In this document: piece by piece, positions 7,590 through 15,116 of the stretch
Layout: the number at the start of each line of letters is the position of its first letter
How positions within the stretch are numbered: the stretch's first letter is position 1
Assembly (NCBI GenBank): GCA_937982425.1
Contig: CALJLT010000036.1
Coordinates: forward strand, 1-32,573
Direction of reading: 5' to 3'
From: an uncultured archaeon
GTDB lineage: Archaea; Nanobdellota; Nanobdellia; Pacearchaeales; GW2011-AR1
Length of the DNA: 32,573 nt
The notes under the pieces: generated by a model
Told to the model about the DNA's origin: nothing
Database searches by the model: none
The model's input: only the letters and a program-made list of their open reading frames with translations
Translations under genes and position numbers: made by a program

Positions 7590-8234
7590 TTAATTTAAAT
7601 AACTTTCAATCTCTTCTTTGGTAATTACTTTCTGCAAAACAACTTCTTGATTTATGATAACTGCAGGATACTTTTCAATATTATAATCTTCTATAAAAAC
7701 TCCGATAGATTCTAAATCTGTATCTATTGCAATGGGAATCAAAACAACATTTTTATTAGAATTTTTTACTTCTAAGAGTAATCTAGACCAAACTGTTTGC
7801 TCAGCTCTTTTTACTAAATCTTTTTCTTCATATCTATAAAGATAAACAATTAAATTAAAATCGCTATTGCAAGATTCTTTAATTTGAATTGAATTTACCC
7901 AAAGATAAGTTCTTAATGCATCATATTTTTTATGGATTCCTTTCAAATTGTTGGTTATTCTTCCTGAATCTTCAAACTCTTGCAAAATTATTGCTTCTTC
8001 GTAAACCCTATTTAACAAGTTAATATTTGCTTCTTCCAATTCTGAACAAGAAATTTTTTCTAATCCAATCATATTATTTAAAGATAAAATGTCTATCATA
8101 GAAACTTCCGAATCTATATAGTAGTTATTTATTTGCATTAATCTATTCTCTTCAAAAACAATTCCTATGTACATTCCAATCGCAAAAACAACAATAGTTA
8201 AAGCTAAAGCTTGTAAAAAAACAGGATATTTCAT
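7590..8234 (-). CDS. Membrane-anchored thioredoxin-fold-like protein without CxxC
   Basis: 214 residues. The N terminus MKYPVFLQALALTIVVFAIG is one transmembrane anchor. A helical region follows, and then a C-terminal part with thioredoxin-like strand/helix order: FNLIVYLYRYEEKDLV, VVLIPIAIDTDLESIG, and YPAVIINQEVVLQ, whose Pro sits where the cis-Pro would be. The redox CxxC is absent (YRYEE at that place), so it is probably not an oxidoreductase. The ATG at 8234 is used, not the longer TTG at 8261. It lies one base after the stop of the glycosyltransferase gene and has GGAG six bases upstream. It is the last gene of the scpB-GT2 operon. Fold assignment is by pattern only. Confidence 0.65.
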   Translation of the reverse strand: MKYPVFLQALALTIVVFAIGMYIGIVFEENRLMQINNYYIDSEVSMIDILSLNNMIGLEKISCSELEEANINLLNRVYEEAIILQEFEDSGRITNNLKGIHKKYDALRTYLWVNSIQIKESCNSDFNLIVYLYRYEEKDLVKRAEQTVWSRLLLEVKNSNKNVVLIPIAIDTDLESIGVFIEDYNIEKYPAVIINQEVVLQKVITKEEIESYLN

Positions 8235-8235
8235 T

Positions 8236-9474
8236 TTAACTCCAAGTTTTCCTCCCTGCAATTAATTCTGCTGCAGATTTTACCAATATAACTGGATACA
8301 TTAAGAGGTAGAAAAATTCAAATACCATGAAATTAAGTAAGGTCGGTCTTTTAAATTCTTTTCTCTCTTTTATGCTGACTAAAGCTAAAATAGAATAAGC
8401 AGTACTTAAAATTAATAAAATAATTCCTATATAAAACAAGAAACTAAAAGTCAAATTTAAATCTTGCATAGAAAGTATTGCTGTTTGAGCTTGAACTGAA
8501 TTTGAAACAAAAAAGTATCTTATTAAAATTGTCCTAATTAATCTATAAAGAAAAATACTCAATCCAAAAACTCCCAAAACCCAAGAAAAAATAAAAAAAG
8601 GTAGAACAAAAACCCCCAACATACCTCTTCTTCCAAAGACATTTCCATATTTAAATATACATTGAATTCCTCCTTTATTCCAACGAATTCTTTGTCTAAA
8701 CCATGGTTTAAATTTCTCCGGAGCAATTGAATAAACTTTTGCCGGAACACTCATTTTAACATCATAACCATGATAAAGCATTTTCCAAGTAATTTCTATA
8801 TCTTCTGTTAAATTCTTTTCATCAAATTTGCCTATTTTTTCAAAATATTCTCTCCTATAAATAGCTAAAGGACCGGGAGTAACATAAATTGAACCAACAA
8901 ATTCTAAAAGTTTTCTTGTAAATTTTATTACTATATATTCTATAGCTTGCATCTTAAGTAAAAAATTAGTTCTATTCTTAACCAAAACTGTCGAAGTTAC
9001 TGCCCCAACCTTTAAATCATCAAAAAAACCAATTGTACTCTGAACAGCTCCTTTTTCTGGATAACTATCTCCATCTGTAAAACCAATGAGCTCTGTAGTA
9101 ACAAATTGGGAACCATAGTTTTTTGCTCCAGCAGCACATCCAGTATTTTTAGGAGTTTGAACTGCCATAACAAGCCCAGGATATTTTTTTTCATATTTTT
9201 TTATAATCTTGTAGGAATTATCTTTAGAACAATCATCAACAACAATAATTTTTTTCAAATTCTTATACCCATTATTTGCCAGATTATCTATAGCTTTACC
9301 TACTGATTTTCCTTCATTATAACAAGTAATAACAATAGAAAGAGCATATTCTTTAGTTACAGGGGGGACCCTGTTTATTTTTTTATGATTTTTCACATAA
9401 ATTAATATAAATAAAAATAAAAAATAAAAAGCTATAAATGAGTATACCAAAAAAACATTAGTCAAGAAATCCAT
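8236..9474 (-). CDS. Membrane family-2 glycosyltransferase
   Basis: 412 residues. TM helix 1 (about 5-27) is followed by a GT-A domain: SIVITCYNEG (46-55), VVDDCSKDNS (78-87), TDGDS (133-137, metal/nucleotide-sugar site), TEDIEITW (223-230, catalytic base region) and QRIRW (261-265, the QxxRW motif of processive transferases). Three to four C-terminal TM helices follow. This is the layout of NodC/hyaluronan-synthase/cellulose-synthase-like enzymes, which polymerise sugars on the cytoplasmic side and extrude them. The substrate cannot be told from sequence. The ATG overlaps the scpB stop (TAATG), and GGAGGAG inside the scpB 3' end is the ribosome-binding site. A deacetylase-like gene lies 600 bp away on the other strand. 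Confidence 0.88.
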   Translation of the reverse strand: MDFLTNVFLVYSFIAFYFLFLFILIYVKNHKKINRVPPVTKEYALSIVITCYNEGKSVGKAIDNLANNGYKNLKKIIVVDDCSKDNSYKIIKKYEKKYPGLVMAVQTPKNTGCAAGAKNYGSQFVTTELIGFTDGDSYPEKGAVQSTIGFFDDLKVGAVTSTVLVKNRTNFLLKMQAIEYIVIKFTRKLLEFVGSIYVTPGPLAIYRREYFEKIGKFDEKNLTEDIEITWKMLYHGYDVKMSVPAKVYSIAPEKFKPWFRQRIRWNKGGIQCIFKYGNVFGRRGMLGVFVLPFFIFSWVLGVFGLSIFLYRLIRTILIRYFFVSNSVQAQTAILSMQDLNLTFSFLFYIGIILLILSTAYSILALVSIKERKEFKRPTLLNFMVFEFFYLLMYPVILVKSAAELIAGRKTWS

Positions 9475-10025
9475 TATTCTTCTCCTCCCTCAAAAGGAAT
9501 TTCTTTAAGAGGATCTCCTTGAGTTCCCGACACATTAAAATAATCATAAAAAAGTTCAGATAAATTTAGGATATTCGTATGTCCTTCTTTCTTAGATTTA
9601 ACCAAACCCAATTGAATAAATTTTTTAACATGATCATACGCCTTGTTTCCTCTTATTTTTATTATTACAGATTGTTTAATGGGTTGTTTGAAAGCTATAA
9701 TTGCTAAAGTCTGTTGCTCCGCCTTTGTAAATTCTGCTGAACCTCCAGCCAATTTGTTAATAATATTATGGTATTCTGGTTTAACATCCATTTTCCATAA
9801 GCCATCTCTCTCAACAATTTCTAGAGCAGAATTATCCCCCGAATATTTTTCCTTTAATTTTCCTAATGTCTCTTTTATAACTAAAGAATTCATATTAGAA
9901 TAAGAAATAAGATCAACCATTGAAAGATATCTTCCGGAAATGAAAAATATTGCTTCAATTATTTTAAGATTTTCATTTTCACTACTCGAATCAATTTCAT
10001 CAATAGTTTTTTTTGTTATCTTCAT
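9474..10025 (-). CDS. scpB: Segregation and condensation protein B
   Basis: A 183-residue ScpB (kite protein of the SMC complex), recognised from the second winged-helix block: EFTKAEQQTLAIIAFKQPI, then IRGNKAYDHVKKFIQLGLVK and GHTNILNLSELFYDYF. ScpB binds ScpA and regulates the SMC ring during chromosome segregation. No scpA or smc gene is present in this window. It is the first gene of the scpB-GT2-thioredoxin-like operon and is transcribed from the symmetric promoter element at 10047-10056, which it appears to share with the divergent deacetylase gene. Confidence 0.9.
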   Translation of the reverse strand: MKITKKTIDEIDSSSENENLKIIEAIFFISGRYLSMVDLISYSNMNSLVIKETLGKLKEKYSGDNSALEIVERDGLWKMDVKPEYHNIINKLAGGSAEFTKAEQQTLAIIAFKQPIKQSVIIKIRGNKAYDHVKKFIQLGLVKSKKEGHTNILNLSELFYDYFNVSGTQGDPLKEIPFEGGEE

Positions 10026-10046
10026 TAATTAATCAAAGAAGAAGAG

Positions 10047-10056
10047 TTTTTAAAAA
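10047..10056. promoter_or_regulatory. Symmetric TATA element shared by divergent scpB and deacetylase genes
   Basis: TTTTTAAAAA is a perfect palindrome in the middle of the 50-nt gap between the ATGs at 10025 (minus) and 10076 (plus). Its centre is about 26 nt from one start and 24 nt from the other, the right distance for leaderless initiation in both directions. Confidence 0.5.
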
Positions 10057-10075
10057 TTAACTTCATAAAGAATAT

Positions 10076-10582
10076 ATGAATAAAGCCTTAAAAATATCCC
10101 TCTTGATTGTAATTGTTTTATTAATTATTTTATTTCTATTAAGATTAATTTCCCCCAGAGAAATTGATGATGTTAACCCCTTTAGAAGTTGTGAAGAAGT
10201 ATACTTAAAAAAATCGGATATTTTTTGGGTAATTCCTTATTATCAAGAAAAACCTATATCTGAAAATAAAACTTGGTGTGAAGAAATTTTATCTATGAAC
10301 AAAACTTTAGGATTGCACGGATATACTCATGAATATAAGGAATTTAAAAATAAAGAGATAACCCCGGAAAATTTAACTAATGCAATAAAAATTTTTGAAG
10401 AATGTTTTGGATACTCTCCTCAAATGTTTAAAGCTCCTCACTTAGCACTTTCAAAAGAAAATAAAAAATTACTAAAGGAAAATAAGTTGAAAATAAAAAA
10501 TCCTTTTCATCAAACAATACATAAAGTATATCATTGTTCTGATTCAGGCACACTACCTAATAGATTCCATAACTTGTTTTAA
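10076..10582 (+). CDS. Membrane-anchored NodB/DUF2334-like polysaccharide deacetylase
   Basis: 168 residues: an N-terminal TM anchor (about 6-25), then EIDDVNP (Asp31-Asp32), IFWVIPYYQ, LHGYTHEY (His81, His85) and FGYSPQMFKAPHL. The order D-D, H-x3-H, K/R-x-P fits the NodB/DUF2334 carbohydrate-esterase fold, where Asp and two His bind the metal. It is short for the family (usually above 200), and the region after KAPHL is only about 45 aa, so it may lack the last strands. It probably acts on an extracellular polysaccharide or glycan. It shares a 50-nt intergenic region with divergent scpB. The nearby GT2 gene suggests a common surface-glycan theme (inference). Confidence 0.7.
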   Translation: MNKALKISLLIVIVLLIILFLLRLISPREIDDVNPFRSCEEVYLKKSDIFWVIPYYQEKPISENKTWCEEILSMNKTLGLHGYTHEYKEFKNKEITPENLTNAIKIFEECFGYSPQMFKAPHLALSKENKKLLKENKLKIKNPFHQTIHKVYHCSDSGTLPNRFHNLF

Positions 10583-10605
10583 AAACATATAATAAAAAAT
10601 AAATA

Positions 10606-10616
10606 TTTTTATAAAC
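10606..10616 (+). promoter_or_regulatory. TATA-like element of the beta-barrel-like gene
   Basis: TTTTTATAAAC is centred about 27 nt before the ATG at 10638, in the gap after the deacetylase gene. The secreted protein therefore has its own promoter. Confidence 0.5.
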
Positions 10617-10637
10617 CAAAAAAACTATTATACTCTT

Positions 10638-11288
10638 ATGAAGTCATTGAGATCCAAATTGTTAAACTTTGGAACAGGAATTGCCACTACCGCTGCAACC
10701 CTTCTTCCTATGAAAAATTCTTATTCTCAAACTTCTCAACAAGCAAATGATTCTTTAGTAAGAACTGAGCAAGTAAGTGCCAAAAAACCTTGGACATTTT
10801 GGATTGGAACTGCTTCCTTAACTCCTCATGATAAAGATTTAAAAAACGCATTTGGAACTTATTGGGGATTAAATGGAGAAGCAAGAATGGAGTTAGAAAA
10901 GAAAAACTTATACATTGCACCAAGTTATACTTATGCTTGGGGCATTGCAAGATCAGACAATGGAAGTGTTCTAAAAGCAAATTGCAATGAATTCACTGGT
11001 TTTCTTGTTTATAAAATGGAAGATTTTGAATTTGCTGGAGGGCCAACTCTTTCCAGTTTAAAGATGAGTTTGAAAGAAAAAATCGATAACAACGGAACTA
11101 TAACATATAACCATATTTCTGAAAGTTTTACTGGATTAGGATTAAGTTTTAGAATGATGTATTTCATTCCTTTAGGAGGAAAAACTAAAGGATTTTTATT
11201 GGGAGAATATACTAATATGCCTAAAGACGAAGATGATTGGCCAGAAACAATTGGAACTACAAAATTTGGGGCCGGCATACTTTTTTAA
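10638..11288 (+). CDS. Secreted outer-membrane-barrel-like protein, unknown
   Basis: 216 residues. The N terminus (about 1-31, ending near SYSQ) looks like a Sec signal peptide. The mature part alternates short amphipathic strands rich in Gly, Tyr, Phe and Trp: WTFWIGTASL, YWGLNGEARMEL, LYIAPSYTYAWGIA, EFTGFLVYKM, FEFAGGPTLSSL, SFTGLGLSFRMMYFIPL, GFLLGEYTNM and TKFGAGILF. It ends in Phe, as bacterial outer-membrane barrels do. The overall look is of a small (about 8-10 strand) OmpX/PorT-like barrel, which is odd for an archaeon with no known outer membrane. No exact family was recognised. Codon choice and A+T content look like the neighbours, so any transfer would not be recent. It converges on the aRF1 gene with a 10-bp gap. 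Confidence 0.6.
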   Translation: MKSLRSKLLNFGTGIATTAATLLPMKNSYSQTSQQANDSLVRTEQVSAKKPWTFWIGTASLTPHDKDLKNAFGTYWGLNGEARMELEKKNLYIAPSYTYAWGIARSDNGSVLKANCNEFTGFLVYKMEDFEFAGGPTLSSLKMSLKEKIDNNGTITYNHISESFTGLGLSFRMMYFIPLGGKTKGFLLGEYTNMPKDEDDWPETIGTTKFGAGILF

Positions 11289-11298
11289 ATTTCTAAAA

Positions 11299-12393
11299 TT
11301 AAACTTTAAATCTTAAAATTGCACCAATTCCTGCTACATTAAAAAATTGTTCTCCTTCATCAGTTTCCCTAGAAATCATTTCAATAGAAGTGCCCATTCT
11401 TTCTGCAATAGATTTTAATTCCTTCGCCTTTAATTTGTCATAATCCTTTGAAATAAATAAACTATCTACTGCCCCAAACTCTAAAGCCCTTTTAACTTCT
11501 TCAAAATTGTAAGGAGTCATATCTGGTTTTGCTCCGAGATTATCGAAAAAACGTTCTAAAAGCTTTTTTTCTCTTATTATTTCTTGATTAGCTAAAATAT
11601 CTTGACTCAATCCCACTAATTCTTGTAAACCAGATTCTGAAGTATCTCCTTGATCTTTAACTCCGATAACTTTTTCTCTTAATTTAGTTGCCATGTATTC
11701 TCCGTCTATAAATTCATCTTTTGTGGGAATTGGCCCTCCAATAATTATCCCTTTTAATTTTGGATCATCATAGAAGATATTTTTCATTTCATCTGCAATT
11801 CTTTTATAAAAATCTTTAGTTAAACCCTCTGTAATTCTATGGAATCTTTGAGAAGACTGTCCTCCTGCTCTAACCTTAGATGGAATTCCAGAACTCATTT
11901 TTTGTAAAACTTCTATTTTTTTTCCGACTAATTTCCCGATAGTTGCCTCTTTTCTATCCATCACTAATAAAGCATAAATTTCTTCGATTTCGGTCATGCT
12001 TTCCAAAGGTTCTAAAACAAACATCTTATCACAACGATAAAGCCGGACATTTACTTCTTGAGGAGGTTCTATTTCCCAGATTTGAATATCGCTTTGACCT
12101 TCAATTGGACTAACATCTCCTGCAAAAAGAACTAACCCATTTTGAGGAGTAGATCTATAATCTTTTAAAGCCCGAATAATCTTTTCTAAAGAATCCGTTA
12201 CATTTTTTCTTGTAGAAGTTGATTTTATATTTTTTGCAGTTGATCTTTCTCCTTCAAGTTGACGACTAACTGCATTAACATCGTATCCTGCAGGAATATA
12301 AACGCTAATTAATTCTGTAGCTCTTCCACGATATTCCGACAACTGAGATATAATTTCTTTCAATTGTTCTTGATCTAAATTTTGGGCAGCCAT
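11299..12393 (-). CDS. prf1: Peptide chain release factor aRF1
   Basis: A 364-residue archaeal/eukaryotic class I release factor. The N domain has NIKS (55-58) and YRCDKMF (119-125, the YxCxxxF stop-codon reader). The M domain has GGQ (177-179), which triggers peptidyl-tRNA hydrolysis. The C domain runs to AGIGAILRFKV. All three stop-reading and catalytic motifs are intact, so reading of all stops is expected. It is roughly 45-50 residues shorter than common archaeal aRF1 proteins, apparently from shortened loops in the C domain. A TATA-like TTTAAG (minus strand, about 12417-12422) sits 26-27 nt before the ATG, in the short gap after valS. Confidence 0.95.
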   Translation of the reverse strand: MAAQNLDQEQLKEIISQLSEYRGRATELISVYIPAGYDVNAVSRQLEGERSTAKNIKSTSTRKNVTDSLEKIIRALKDYRSTPQNGLVLFAGDVSPIEGQSDIQIWEIEPPQEVNVRLYRCDKMFVLEPLESMTEIEEIYALLVMDRKEATIGKLVGKKIEVLQKMSSGIPSKVRAGGQSSQRFHRITEGLTKDFYKRIADEMKNIFYDDPKLKGIIIGGPIPTKDEFIDGEYMATKLREKVIGVKDQGDTSESGLQELVGLSQDILANQEIIREKKLLERFFDNLGAKPDMTPYNFEEVKRALEFGAVDSLFISKDYDKLKAKELKSIAERMGTSIEMISRETDEGEQFFNVAGIGAILRFKV

Positions 12394-12429
12394 AAATAAA
12401 GAAAAAAGATTTAGTTCTTAAAGGTATTG

Positions 12430-14802
12430 TCAAGAAAGATTATGGCACTCCTTCAAATCTTTCTCAAAAATTTTTAGATTACTCGGAACTTTAATTCCTT
12501 TAATTGATTCTTTTAAACTAACTCCTAATTCCTTTTTCCTTTTCCAAACTTCCGAATTAAAATCTAGAATATTATCAATCAGGCTTAATTCAGATTTACC
12601 TTTAACTGAATCAGGAAATTCTATTTCATCTAAATTTATTCCTTTTTCAGCCATAATTAAAGAACTAATTTGTGGAATAATTGGATAAACTAAAATTAAA
12701 AATCTTTCTAATAAAAAATGCAAGGTCCATCTGGCTGAATTTTTTTCTTCTTCACTAAATAATTTATCCTCATTGTAAGCTCTTTTTTTCACCATCTCAA
12801 CATAATTTGAAGTAAAAATATCCCACAAAAATTTCCTCAATTCCGTAGCGGGATGATAGAAATCATATTCAGAATAAAATTTTTCTGCCCTAGAACTTAA
12901 AAATTCTAAATAGTCTACAAATAATTGATCAAGGGAAGTTAAATTTTTAGGTTTTTTTGGTTTTTCAAAAATTAGGACAAATTTAGCCAAATTTAAAATT
13001 TTATTTAAGGTTTTTTTCTCTGCATTAATTCTCTCTTCCGAACATTTTAAATCTCCTTTAGATAAATCTCCCTCAGTAGCAGCCCAAAAACGAATCGCTT
13101 CAGCACCATACTCCTTCAATAATTTCTGAGGATCAATTATATTTCCTTTACTTTTACTCATTTTATACCCTTTAGAATCCATTATATGTTGGTGTATCCA
13201 AGCATCATTAAAACACGCTTTTCCTGTTTCTAAATAACCTCTAAGAAGAGAATAATAAAACCAAGTTCTAATTATTTCTTTACCTTGAGGACGGAGAGAA
13301 CAAGGATATATTTTATTAAAAAAAGATTCATCTTGTTTATATTTCAAAATATACAATTCAGAAATAGAAGAATCCATCCAAGTATCAAAAACTCTTTCTT
13401 CACCTTTCCATTTTAAATCAGAATAGTCTTTAACTTTCCCTATAACTTTTCCCTCTTTTAAAACTTCAAAATTTCCTTCTGGTTTTTTATTCCAAGGTTC
13501 AACATATTTCAATTCATTTGGAACACAAACATATTCTCCTGAATACCAAAGAGGAATTGGAGTAGCATAATATCTCCTACGAGAAATTGGCCAATCTATC
13601 GAAACAGAATCAAACCATTTCTCCAATAAGATTCTAGATTCATCAGGATAAAAATTGATATTTTTAGAAATCTTTCTTAAATCTTTTAAAAATTCAACTT
13701 GTTTTAGATAATATTCTTGCATTTCTATAAATTCTATTTCTGCACCGCTCCTTTCTGAAATAGGTGTTCTATGAATAATTTTTTCCTGCTTAACCAAGAG
13801 ATTTTTTTCTTTCAAGATATTTATAATTTTCTCCCTAGCTTCTTTAACTTTTAATCCTTTTAAAGAGCCTGCCAATGAATTCATTGTCCCATCCATTTCA
13901 ATTGCAATTGTTGGAATTAATTTTTGTTCTCTAAAAAATTGTATGTCTGAAAGGTCACCTGCAGAACACATCATTACAACTCCCGTCCCTTTTTCTATTT
14001 CTGCCATAGGATGAGATTTAATTGGAATTTCTTTTTGAAAAATCGGACTTATAATTTTTTTTCCTTCTAAATGAGTATACCTTTTATCTTCTGGATTGAA
14101 GATAACCATCCCACAAGTACAAATTAATTCTGGTCGAGTTGTTCCAATAATAATTTCTTCTCCTGTTTCCTTAACTTTCCATTTAACATAATTAAAATTA
14201 GATTCAACATCTTTATACTCAATCTCAGAATCCGCAATAGTTGTCCTTAATTTTGGATCCCAATTGTTTATCCTTTTATCTTCATAAACCAGTCCTTTCT
14301 TAAATAATTCTACAAAAGTTAATTGAGTTAATGCTCTGTACTCTGGAGAATCAGTTTTATAAATCGCTCCAACATAATCTCCCTCTTTATAAGAACTAAA
14401 AGAGATTCCCAATTTTGCAAAACTATCTGCAGTTTCACTGGAGGTTTCTTCCAACAATTTTTTACAAAAATTAACAAATTCTTTTCTTCCTATTTCAAAA
14501 GGAGATATCTTAAATTTCTTTTCAGCAGCCATTTCAATTGGTAAACCATTTCTATCTAAACCCAAAGGAAAAATAACTTGAAATCCCTTCATACGTTTAT
14601 ATCTTGCAAAAAAATCCATATAACAATAAGTAATAGCCTGTCCTATGTGAATTGGGGCATTAACATACGGGGGAGGAGTATCAATAGAATAAACTTTCTT
14701 CTTCAAAAGAGGATTAAATTTGAACTTCTCAGTAGATTTCCATTTTTCAGTTATATTTTTCTCAACATCCACAGACCAGTTTTTAATCTCATTTAACTTC
14801 AT
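12430..14802 (-). CDS. valS: Valyl-tRNA synthetase
   Basis: A 790-residue class Ia synthetase that charges tRNA-Val. PYVNAPIHIGQA carries the HIGH-type motif (with Gln in the last place). RTTIADSEIEY and the CP1 editing domain (GTTRPELICTCGMV..HPMAEIEKGTGVVMMC) follow. Then come LRPQGKEIIRTWFYYSL (ValRS-type) and the signature MSKSKGN. The C-terminal anticodon-binding helices follow, but the usual long coiled-coil tail is missing, which accounts for the short length. The ATG at 14802 is chosen over an in-frame TTG three codons upstream, because it lies 24 nt from the central TATA-like element shared with the divergent small gene. Confidence 0.92.
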   Translation of the reverse strand: MKLNEIKNWSVDVEKNITEKWKSTEKFKFNPLLKKKVYSIDTPPPYVNAPIHIGQAITYCYMDFFARYKRMKGFQVIFPLGLDRNGLPIEMAAEKKFKISPFEIGRKEFVNFCKKLLEETSSETADSFAKLGISFSSYKEGDYVGAIYKTDSPEYRALTQLTFVELFKKGLVYEDKRINNWDPKLRTTIADSEIEYKDVESNFNYVKWKVKETGEEIIIGTTRPELICTCGMVIFNPEDKRYTHLEGKKIISPIFQKEIPIKSHPMAEIEKGTGVVMMCSAGDLSDIQFFREQKLIPTIAIEMDGTMNSLAGSLKGLKVKEAREKIINILKEKNLLVKQEKIIHRTPISERSGAEIEFIEMQEYYLKQVEFLKDLRKISKNINFYPDESRILLEKWFDSVSIDWPISRRRYYATPIPLWYSGEYVCVPNELKYVEPWNKKPEGNFEVLKEGKVIGKVKDYSDLKWKGEERVFDTWMDSSISELYILKYKQDESFFNKIYPCSLRPQGKEIIRTWFYYSLLRGYLETGKACFNDAWIHQHIMDSKGYKMSKSKGNIIDPQKLLKEYGAEAIRFWAATEGDLSKGDLKCSEERINAEKKTLNKILNLAKFVLIFEKPKKPKNLTSLDQLFVDYLEFLSSRAEKFYSEYDFYHPATELRKFLWDIFTSNYVEMVKKRAYNEDKLFSEEEKNSARWTLHFLLERFLILVYPIIPQISSLIMAEKGINLDEIEFPDSVKGKSELSLIDNILDFNSEVWKRKKELGVSLKESIKGIKVPSNLKIFEKDLKECHNLS

Positions 14803-14820
14803 AGAAAACAAAATAACTCT

Positions 14821-14832
14821 AAATTTAAAAAA
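14821..14832. promoter_or_regulatory. Symmetric TATA element between valS and a small divergent gene
   Basis: AAATTTAAAAAA sits in the middle of the 50-nt gap between the ATGs at 14802 (minus) and 14853 (plus). The TTTAAA core (14824-14829) is palindromic and about 25 nt from both start codons. Confidence 0.5.
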
Positions 14833-14852
14833 TCTACCATCTTAAAATTAAC

Positions 14853-15116
14853 ATGAAAAAACTAGAAAAAAACAAATATTACATCTTAAAGATGAATCTT
14901 CAAGGAAGGATTTTAGAATATACTGGAAAAATAATAGATTTAAATGAAAAAGAATTTTTCTTGAAAACAGAAGAAGATTGTAGGTTAAATTTCAAATTAA
15001 AAGATTTAATAAAATTTCAAGAAATTGAAGAACCAAAAAAAGAAGAGAAAGTTTTCAAGATATTTTCAAAAAAAAAGTTTATTGATTTAAAAAAGAATGA
15101 GGAGCCGGAGTTTTAA
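14853..15116 (+). CDS. Small conserved-looking protein, possible small beta-barrel
   Basis: 87 residues. The first ~55 alternate hydrophobic and polar residues in strand-like runs (KYYILKMNLQGRILEYTGKI, KEFFLKTEED, LNFKLKDLIKFQEIE) and resemble a small SH3/Sm-type beta barrel. The last 30 are a highly charged Lys/Glu tail. No family was recognised. The gene has a good promoter (TTTAAA centred about 26 nt upstream, shared with valS). Its stop overlaps the stop of the convergent ATP-grasp gene by 4 nt, so both ends are tightly defined. A role in RNA binding would fit but is unsupported. Confidence 0.65.
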   Translation: MKKLEKNKYYILKMNLQGRILEYTGKIIDLNEKEFFLKTEEDCRLNFKLKDLIKFQEIEEPKKEEKVFKIFSKKKFIDLKKNEEPEF

